Assembly: GCA_003447545.1 (NCBI GenBank)
Contig: DLYX01000095.1
Span: forward strand, 1 to 5,121
Direction of reading: 5' to 3'
Origin: Deltaproteobacteria bacterium
GTDB lineage: Bacteria > Desulfobacterota > Binatia > UBA12015
Length of the DNA stretch: 5,121 nucleotides
This document shows positions 1-5,121 of the stretch, in pieces. Under the pieces are notes generated by a model that had not been told where the DNA came from, ran no database searches, and saw only the letters and a list, made by a program, of their open reading frames with translations. The translations under genes and the position numbers were made by a program. The first letter of the stretch is position 1; each line of letters starts with the position of its first letter.

Positions 1-2
1 AA

Positions 3-818
3 TTTGCAAATCTCTACATGCTGCCGGGACTATCACGCTTGCAGGCAATGGATGCGCGCGTCTTCCTCGCGGCAGAAGCTCTCGGCAAAGCGGCGGCCGA
101 GGCTGATTCGGCCTCATGGGAGGCGTCTCAGTTGGCGGCCTTGCAGGCGAACCCATGGCAGGCTCCGGAGATTTCAGGCCAGGCGATTGGCGGTAATGTC
201 GAGATCCCGAGCAATCATGGCTGTCTGGAGCTTTCTGAAGCAGGCCCTTATATGATTACGCTGGCGAACGTGGCCGCTGAGGTTAGAGGTCTTCGCCTCC
301 GGAGTCGCTCCGTCGGTGCGGCGTCTGGTGTGGTGGCGATCAATGCGATCGCTGCCTTCCCGGCCGAGGGCTCAAAGGGGGAAGATTTATCGAAGACGCC
401 GCTCTTTCGGCCCCGGGAGCCTGCGATCGCATTGTTTCCGGGTTCGGCCGAGTTGCGGTTGCGGTCTGGCTCGCCAGATATCGTTCAGATGTCCTTGCCC
501 CCCGAGGCTATCGCCAAGGGTGGCTATACACTTGAAATTCTTGTGGACTGGCCCGAGAACGTGCCAGGGCGTTTTTGTGCGCTGATCTCGAGGATGCCGA
601 GGCCCATGAACTTTGATGCTGAGGTGGCTCTGCGCACAGCGGCGGAGGAACGGGGCGCGCGCTTGTCCGAGGTTGCCCTGATCGATTTCAGGGATCGCTC
701 ACCGCAATTTTCTTCTCTGAGACAACGCTTGGAGGAGGCAAAACAGGAACGCCGTAATTTTCAGACGCTCAGTCCGGGTTCGATCCAGAGTTGGATCCGC
801 GAGCCTGACGAGCGTTGA
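3..818 (+). CDS. C-terminal part of an unrecognised protein (partial at left edge)
   Basis: The reading frame is open to the window edge and ends with TGA at 816-818. An ATG exists at 18, but no Shine-Dalgarno sequence precedes it and the frame is open upstream as FANLY, so the gene very probably begins outside the window. I do not recognise the family. About 270 residues are visible. The first part is alanine-rich and probably helical (for example AEALGKAAAEA). The middle alternates short hydrophobic stretches with glycines and prolines, as expected of beta-rich soluble folds. The last 45 residues are charged, with a likely amphipathic helix (LRQRLEEAKQERRNF). No convincing transmembrane segment or catalytic motif is visible. 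It could be the soluble tail of a larger enzyme or membrane protein. It converges on the permease gene with only 4 bp between the two stops, which supports this frame as real. Confidence 0.6.
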   Translation, partial: FANLYMLPGLSRLQAMDARVFLAAEALGKAAAEADSASWEASQLAALQANPWQAPEISGQAIGGNVEIPSNHGCLELSEAGPYMITLANVAAEVRGLRLRSRSVGAASGVVAINAIAAFPAEGSKGEDLSKTPLFRPREPAIALFPGSAELRLRSGSPDIVQMSLPPEAIAKGGYTLEILVDWPENVPGRFCALISRMPRPMNFDAEVALRTAAEERGARLSEVALIDFRDRSPQFSSLRQRLEEAKQERRNFQTLSPGSIQSWIREPDER

Positions 819-822
819 TTCG

Positions 823-2136
823 TTATCTCGGCTCTACCGTCGGGCGTCTTCGTCTCCACGAAAAAAGCAGAGCCGCGGCGAGAATCACTCCGCCAACGGA
901 CAGGACGTCCCCGCCGAAAGTGCTCCATCCCAGCCAGATACACCAGCTCATGGCGAAGATATAGGCTCCTGCGGCAAGGCGGTCGAGTCGAGAGGCGTTG
1001 GGGAGATCGGCGCGGCGATGAATCGCGAATACACAGAGACACGTGGCCGCACTCGAGAGCATCAGCAGAGCTCCGACGACGCCTACCGCACTGAGGACGT
1101 CCGAGCGGAGGAGGAAAATCAGGGCGATTGCGGTTTGCAAGGCTGTTGCGGCCCAGGGCGGCTTTTCGCTCGTGCCGGCGAAGAACTCCGGCAGAACCCC
1201 GTCTCGGCCCATTTCGGCATAAACGCGAGGGCCCACAAACGTCATGGCGCTTATAGCGGCAAGAAAGGCCAGAATAACGAGGACCGACGCGAATACCGCC
1301 CCCTGTGTTCCCAGAAGTCGCTCCATGATGGCATGACCGAGGGTGATGCGGGTCGTTTCGTAGTCGTAGACAACTCGGCCCATTTCCGCTGTCATATTGG
1401 CTACGAAGATCCAGTTCACCAGGAGGTAGAGCAAGCCAACCAGCGCGCAGCCGAGAAACATGGCGCGAGGTACGTCTCGAAGGGGATCACGAAATTCAGC
1501 GGCTGCGTAGATTGCGGCATTCCAGCCGGCGAAAGCAAATACGATCCAGTATTGATTGGCGAAAAACGCTTCGACCGGAAAGCTGTTTCGAGTTTCGGCC
1601 GGTGTCCAGGTGGGCCATGCGGAGGAGCCGTATGCGAAGCCCACGGCGACAAAAGCCAATAGCGCCAGCAGCTTCCCTATGACCAACAGATTCTGAATCC
1701 GATCGGAGGTCCGAAATCCCCAAGTGTGTACCAGCGCCAAGGTGACGACGACGACCGCGCCGATGAATCGCGGTGGCATCGGTGCCCCAAGGATCGAGGC
1801 ATAGGAACCAATGGCGATGGCATCGACGGCGATCGGGGCGGCAAACCCGAGAACGAGGGAGGAGGCACCTGCCAGAAATCCCGCGAACGGGTGAAGGTAG
1901 TCCGTCAGATAGCGGTACTCGCCACCGGATTTCTGACTGACGGCAGCGACGAATCCGTACGCCCTGGTTCCGCACAGCGCGACGACCAGCCCGAACACCC
2001 AGGAAAGAAGAATCTCACCGGGGCCCATGCTTTCTGCCATGAATCCCGCGCTCAGAAGCACGCCTGCACCGATCATGTTCGCCAGCACGAGCCCGACACC
2101 CATGCCGACGCCAATATGGCCGGTCGAAGTCTTCAT
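823..2136 (-). CDS. APC-superfamily amino acid/amine permease
   Basis: A 437-residue integral inner-membrane protein with about 12 hydrophobic segments, the usual size for the APC (amino acid-polyamine-organocation) superfamily. These are secondary transporters that move amino acids or amines by proton symport or exchange. Residues 14-31 carry the TM1 helix break (NMIGAG). Residues 198-224 hold the TM6 region with FAFAGWNAAIYAAAEFRDP followed by RDVPRA, a family hallmark. Residues 303-319 contain PRVYAEMGRDGVLPEFF, the typical loop after TM8. The C-terminus is basic (SWRRRRP). The start is well supported: the ATG overlaps the methyltransferase stop as ATGA, and AAGG lies six bases upstream inside that gene. 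It is the last gene of the minus-strand operon. The substrate cannot be read from sequence. It is not a close copy of the other permease in the window. Confidence 0.92.
   Translation of the reverse strand: MKTSTGHIGVGMGVGLVLANMIGAGVLLSAGFMAESMGPGEILLSWVFGLVVALCGTRAYGFVAAVSQKSGGEYRYLTDYLHPFAGFLAGASSLVLGFAAPIAVDAIAIGSYASILGAPMPPRFIGAVVVVTLALVHTWGFRTSDRIQNLLVIGKLLALLAFVAVGFAYGSSAWPTWTPAETRNSFPVEAFFANQYWIVFAFAGWNAAIYAAAEFRDPLRDVPRAMFLGCALVGLLYLLVNWIFVANMTAEMGRVVYDYETTRITLGHAIMERLLGTQGAVFASVLVILAFLAAISAMTFVGPRVYAEMGRDGVLPEFFAGTSEKPPWAATALQTAIALIFLLRSDVLSAVGVVGALLMLSSAATCLCVFAIHRRADLPNASRLDRLAAGAYIFAMSWCIWLGWSTFGGDVLSVGGVILAAALLFSWRRRRPTVEPR
2133..2136 (-). other. ATGA stop/start overlap coupling methyltransferase to permease
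   Basis: On the minus strand the four bases read ATGA: the permease ATG shares its last bases with the methyltransferase TGA. AAGG lies six bases upstream of the ATG. This geometry is typical of translational coupling by terminating and restarting ribosomes, so both proteins are probably made from one message. Confidence 0.85.
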
Positions 2137-3086
2137 GATTTACCTTGCGCTGAGGAAGCGGCCTGAGCCACCACTTGTTGGTTGGAAGTCCATGAGACCC
2201 GCTGGTGAATGAGTTCGATCACGGTGGCGGGTGCCAGCAAGAGGGGATTGAAGGGACTGATCCATTCCGCGAGTTTCGTAGCGCCGCGGTCCTTGAGCCA
2301 GTTTTGTACGGAAATGATCCAGAATTGCGGGCAGACGAGGGGTTTTTGCGAGATCGTCCGCAAGCCGGATTCTTCCACGATGCGGCCGAGGGAAACAGTA
2401 TCAAAAAGATGGAAGTGCCTGGGGAGGTGGTACCCCCCCCAGTAGCGCTTCCGGAACAGACGCGCGTCGAGAGAATCGATATTCGGTGTTTCGATGAAAA
2501 GATGGCCGCCGGGCGCGAGTGCCCTGGCGATTTTCCGCAGCACCGCTTTCGGGTCGCGGACGTGCTCGATCAGCTGGTTCATGATCACGAGATCGAAGGC
2601 GGCCTCGGGAAGTTCGACTTCTTCGATCGGCCCAACGTGCACGCGATAGCCAAGTGATTGTGTTGCCGCGACGCCATGTTCGGAAAATTCGACACCCTCG
2701 AGATCCAGCGGTGGCGAGTAGTTGTCATCGAGTTGGCGCAATACGTGTCCGTCCCCGCAGCCGATATCGAGGACGCGGGCCTGCGGTCGCAGGTAGGGGG
2801 TATAGGCAGCGACCTTGGCCCGCTCGGTGAGGGATTTGAAGCGCATGACTAACGGGCCGAGCTTGTCCTGGAAATTATAGCTGTAGTAATTTTCCGGATA
2901 GATCGTCGGGAGCGCCGTGGGTGCTGGCCGCGGATGCAGGAAGGTTCCGCCACAGGAGCAGCGCCAGAAGGAGAACTCCTCGCGCGTGGTCAGGTATTCG
3001 AAGTCGTACCCCTGCGCGAGGAGCGTTCCCTCCATCGATCCGCAGAGGGCGCCCCCGCCGTGCTCTGTGGCTAGCTTTGGACCCAT
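2133..3086 (-). CDS. class I SAM-dependent methyltransferase
   Basis: A 317-residue cytoplasmic methyltransferase with a Rossmann fold that transfers a methyl group from S-adenosylmethionine. Motif I is RVLDIGCGDGHVL (104-116); the acidic residue after strand 2 is in LEGVEFS (129-135); FDLVIMNQLIEHV (164-176) and ALAPGGHLFIETPN (189-202) are the later core motifs. The YWGGYHLPRHFHLFD block (215-229) is typical of the UbiG-like group found in glycan and natural-product clusters. The N-terminus (about 14-54) looks like the small Cys-rich domain of that group, but keeps ALCGS and RCSCGG without the usual first Cys. The ATG at 3086 is the first in-frame start after an upstream stop; its Shine-Dalgarno sequence is weak. 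It lies 35 bp after the acyltransferase stop and overlaps the permease start. The acceptor is unknown; a sugar or small molecule is more likely than ubiquinone, by context only. Confidence 0.92.
   Translation of the reverse strand: MGPKLATEHGGGALCGSMEGTLLAQGYDFEYLTTREEFSFWRCSCGGTFLHPRPAPTALPTIYPENYYSYNFQDKLGPLVMRFKSLTERAKVAAYTPYLRPQARVLDIGCGDGHVLRQLDDNYSPPLDLEGVEFSEHGVAATQSLGYRVHVGPIEEVELPEAAFDLVIMNQLIEHVRDPKAVLRKIARALAPGGHLFIETPNIDSLDARLFRKRYWGGYHLPRHFHLFDTVSLGRIVEESGLRTISQKPLVCPQFWIISVQNWLKDRGATKLAEWISPFNPLLLAPATVIELIHQRVSWTSNQQVVAQAASSAQGKS
2433..2440 (-). repeat. 8-base G homopolymer inside the methyltransferase gene
   Basis: On the coding strand eight G in a row span the codons for Trp216, Gly217 and Gly218 in the conserved YWGGYHLPRHF block. 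The frame is intact here. Gain or loss of one base would shift the last third of the enzyme and remove the coupling with the permease start. Confidence 0.9.
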
Positions 3087-3121
3087 CTGCAGGCATTCAT
3101 ACCCGAGAGATCGCTACTTGC

Positions 3122-4366
3122 CTACTGCGGCGACTGGAATGATCCGGGGCTGAGCCGTTTGCTGCACCATCGACCGAATTGGATCGAGGGCCTCTCGATC
3201 AGGCGATATCCCAGCTCGCTTGCGAGCAGGCTCAGCGGCACGACCGTGATCAACACGGCGAGTAAATTTCTCCAAGGTGTTGCGGCACTGGTGATATGCG
3301 GTGCCACCAGAAGGAGAATCGGGAAGTGGACGAGGTAGAGCGAATAAGAGACTTGCCCGAGTTTGGTCAAGGGGCGCGTTTCAAAGATTCGTCGCACCGA
3401 CGGGATGTAGAGTGCGGCCAGCAGGCAGAGGGCACAGCCCGTGGCGACACGTAGAATCTCGGGCGGCGTTTTGATCAAACTGGTCGGCGCAGCAAAGAGC
3501 GCGAGTCCGAGCAGGACCAGGCCAATCTGTAGAACGCCGGGAAGGATCTCGATCCATCTCGCAAGACGTTCGCGTTCGGCGAACAGGACGAGGCCGAACA
3601 CGAAATCAAAAGACCATTGCAGGACGCGAAAGTCCGCAGCACCACTGTAGGCATAGCCAAGCAGCGGAAGCAGCAGGACCCAATGCAGTCTTTTCGTGAT
3701 CAGCCACATCAAGGGCATCAGGAACGAGAAGACGATCTCGACATATAGCGACCAACCCACGGGCAGTTGGTTGTCGGCACTCCCTGGGATCAGCAGTTCT
3801 CGAAGGAGAACGAACGGCTCCAGGTGCACGGGAAGAAAGCTTCGGAGCCACCCGTTCAAGCCCGTGGCGGCCTGGGGCGACAGATAGAAGAAACTCAGGC
3901 CCCAGGCGAGAAGAAGGCCGAAGATATAGGGCGGTTGAATGCGGAGAATCCGACGAACCAGAAAGGGGAGGGTCACCGTTCCCAGCGAGGTCCGCGAAAG
4001 CGAAGCGGCCAGAACCCAGCCACTCAGCACAAAGAAAATTTGGACTGCCCCGGACGGGGCGATGATCAGTCGCAGGGGTGTTTGATAGAGCAGCCATTCC
4101 ATCTCGGGCGTGCGTACGAGCCCGCCACAGCAATGGGTGATCACGACGAGCATCGCCGCGGTGCCCCGGAGTCCGTCCAGGCATCTGAGATGGCCTGTCG
4201 GGGCAGTCCTGAGTGTCGCTTTGGATGTGGAATTGGGGTCGATGCGCGCACTGTCGCGCAGGTTTTGCGGGACGTCAATGGGGTGTTTCCCATGCGGTCT
4301 ATTTGAGCGGACCCCAAAACCCTTCAGTTTGTCGCCGCGCGCAGATATACCTCTCTCCCATGGCAA
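3122..4366 (-). CDS. acyltransferase-3 family membrane O-acyltransferase (start uncertain)
   Basis: A multi-pass inner-membrane protein of the acyltransferase-3 family, which moves acetyl or other acyl groups onto sugars of O-antigen, exopolysaccharide, peptidoglycan or antibiotics. Counted from the TTG at 4366, it has CLDGLRG (62-68), the likely catalytic His in VVITHC (78), FFVLSGWVLA (111-120), VRRILRIQPPY (137-147), WSLYVE (205-210), SYSLYLVHFPI (340-350) and GYRLIERPS (386-394). About ten hydrophobic segments follow, and the stop is TAG. The domain is complete. The start is not settled: before the conserved domain the frame has no ATG or GTG, only TTG at 4366, which overlaps the divergent permease start. 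The next in-frame ATG (4153) would cut off LDGLRG. Residues 1-58 are hydrophilic and unlike the family. A rare start (CTG at 4327 or 4261) or a small frameshift is possible. It is probably the first gene of the operon. Confidence 0.85.
   Translation of the reverse strand: MPWERGISARGDKLKGFGVRSNRPHGKHPIDVPQNLRDSARIDPNSTSKATLRTAPTGHLRCLDGLRGTAAMLVVITHCCGGLVRTPEMEWLLYQTPLRLIIAPSGAVQIFFVLSGWVLAASLSRTSLGTVTLPFLVRRILRIQPPYIFGLLLAWGLSFFYLSPQAATGLNGWLRSFLPVHLEPFVLLRELLIPGSADNQLPVGWSLYVEIVFSFLMPLMWLITKRLHWVLLLPLLGYAYSGAADFRVLQWSFDFVFGLVLFAERERLARWIEILPGVLQIGLVLLGLALFAAPTSLIKTPPEILRVATGCALCLLAALYIPSVRRIFETRPLTKLGQVSYSLYLVHFPILLLVAPHITSAATPWRNLLAVLITVVPLSLLASELGYRLIERPSIQFGRWCSKRLSPGSFQSPQ
4243..4260. 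repeat. short perfect inverted repeat in the divergent 5' region
   Basis: TGCGCG and CGCGCA form perfect 6-bp arms around the 6-base spacer CACTGT. It lies where the acyltransferase frame is least convincing as coding, about 100 bp upstream of the divergent permease. It could be an operator or a small hairpin, but arms of this base composition arise easily by chance in GC-rich DNA. Confidence 0.25.
4344..4349 (+). promoter_or_regulatory. possible -10 element for the ethanolamine permease-like gene
   Basis: GATATA lies ten bases before the ATG at 4360. If it is a -10 box, transcription would begin within a few bases of the start codon, giving a leaderless or nearly leaderless message, which would fit the missing Shine-Dalgarno sequence. 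No good -35 is found at the right distance, so this is weak. Confidence 0.2.
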
Positions 4367-5121
4367 CCAACACGGAGCTGAAACGAGAGCTGGGTCCCGT
4401 GATGCTCTGGGGTCTGGGCGTCGGATACGTTATTTCGGGGATGTACTTTGGGTGGAACCTCGGCCTGCCGGAGGCCGGTCCCTATGGAATGTTGCTCGCC
4501 ACGGTGATGGTCACAATTATGTACGTGACCTTCACCTTGAGTTACTCCGAGCTGGCCTGTGCGATCCCCAAGGCTGGTGGCGTATTTGGATATGCGGACC
4601 GGGCCTTGGGTCGAAACCTGGGATTTCTGGGAGGCGTGGCGCAGATTGTCGAGTTCGTATTCGCGCCGCCGGCGATCGCAGCGGCAATCGGCGCCTATCT
4701 GAATATCAAGTTCCCCGAGGTGGATGTCTGGATATTCGCTGTGGGTGCTTATGTTCTTTTCACGGGGCTGAATATCTGGGGCGTGAAGCTCTCGGCGATT
4801 TTCGAATTGATCGTGACGGTGCTGGCCGTGATCGAGCTTCTGATTTTCGCCGGAGTGACCGGCCCGCATTTCAGCTTTGAAGCCTTCAGCAGGAACCCTC
4901 TGCCCAACGGTTGGGGCGGGGCGTTTGCCGCGATCCCCTTCGCCATCTGGTTCTATCTTGCGATCGAAGGGCTGGCCAATGTGGCCGAAGAAACTCACAA
5001 CCCGCAGCGCAATATCAGCATCGGCTTCGGCTCGGCGATGGGGACTCTGGTGATGTTGGCCTTCTTGACCTTCTTCTGCTCGGTAGGCGTGAACGGTTTG
5101 GAGACAGTGGTCTTCGAGCCG
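4360..5121 (+). CDS. ethanolamine permease-like APC transporter (partial, N-terminal part)
   Basis: An uninterrupted frame runs from ATG at 4360 to the window edge (254 codons, no stop), so the C-terminal part is missing; full-length relatives are roughly 440-480 residues. It is an APC-superfamily inner-membrane transporter. LGPVMLWGLGVGYVISG followed by MYFGWNLGLPEAGPYG (11-43), SYSELACAIPKAGG (61-74) with VFGYADRALG (75-84), and FAIWFYLAIEGLANVAEE (194-211) with THNPQRNI (212-219) match what I know of the bacterial ethanolamine permease group (EAT), importers that feed ethanolamine ammonia-lyase. The start fits the family, whose members have a short hydrophilic leader before the first helix. 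No Shine-Dalgarno sequence precedes it; the ten bases before ATG are pyrimidine-rich. It is divergent from the operon. No eut enzyme gene is in view, so ethanolamine is likely but not proven; a related amine or amino acid is the alternative. Confidence 0.9.
   Translation, partial: MATNTELKRELGPVMLWGLGVGYVISGMYFGWNLGLPEAGPYGMLLATVMVTIMYVTFTLSYSELACAIPKAGGVFGYADRALGRNLGFLGGVAQIVEFVFAPPAIAAAIGAYLNIKFPEVDVWIFAVGAYVLFTGLNIWGVKLSAIFELIVTVLAVIELLIFAGVTGPHFSFEAFSRNPLPNGWGGAFAAIPFAIWFYLAIEGLANVAEETHNPQRNISIGFGSAMGTLVMLAFLTFFCSVGVNGLETVVFEP

Noticed and set aside
782..797. Hairpin GATCC-AGAGTT-GGATC as a terminator
   Set aside because: The stem is only 5 bp, it lies within the coding region, and no T-rich tract follows on either strand.
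1018..1662. Plus-strand open frame of 214 codons
   Set aside because: It is antisense to the permease; its charged, Gly-rich product has no recognisable motif.
3606..4184. Minus-strand open frame of 192 codons
   Set aside because: It lies in another frame inside the acyltransferase gene, whose own frame has all family motifs; the product is Arg/Pro-rich.
4259..4284. TTGACG as a -35 box for the acyltransferase operon
   Set aside because: The -35 match is good, but at 17 bp spacing the -10 candidate (GACAGT) matches only three of six positions, and a start downstream of it would leave no usual start codon before the conserved domain.
4278..4293. Inverted repeat ATGGG-6-CCCAT as an operator
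   Set aside because: Arms of only 5 bp are expected by chance at this length, and no second copy or promoter fits it.
4110..4880. Plus-strand open frame of 256 codons
   Set aside because: It spans the 5' parts of both the acyltransferase and the divergent permease in a different frame, and gives an Arg/Gly-rich protein with no family features, while the overlapped frames carry strong conserved motifs.
4324..4998. Minus-strand open frame of 224 codons opposite the permease at 4360
   Set aside because: It is antisense to a clear APC transporter and its product is His/Arg/Gln-rich and low in hydrophobic residues, as expected of a shadow frame.

Overview
The window reads as chromosomal DNA from a GC-rich, probably Gram-negative bacterium. 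That rests on the overall base composition, short intergenic gaps and the gene types; no rRNA or other marker fixes a taxon. I see no tRNA, rRNA, CRISPR array, insertion sequence or phage gene.

Layout, left to right. (1) A plus-strand gene, open at the left edge, ends at 818; its product is not recognised. (2) Three minus-strand genes follow, probably one operon transcribed right to left: a membrane acyltransferase of the acyltransferase-3 family (stop at 3122), a class I SAM-dependent methyltransferase (3086 down to 2133), and a 12-TM APC-superfamily permease (2136 down to 823). The last two overlap by ATGA, so they are likely translationally coupled. The permease ends 4 bp from the stop of the unknown gene, tail to tail. 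(3) A divergent plus-strand gene starts at 4360 and runs off the right edge. It is the N-terminal part of a second APC-superfamily transporter that resembles ethanolamine permeases.

The methyltransferase and acyltransferase are of types that often decorate sugars or other surface or secreted molecules. The coupled permease suggests amino-acid or amine transport linked to that chemistry, but this is inference from gene order only. The least settled points are the acyltransferase start (no ATG or GTG in frame before its conserved domain), an 8-base G tract inside the methyltransferase gene, and the identity of the left-hand gene. I found no clearly novel system; the operon is an unusual combination of known families.
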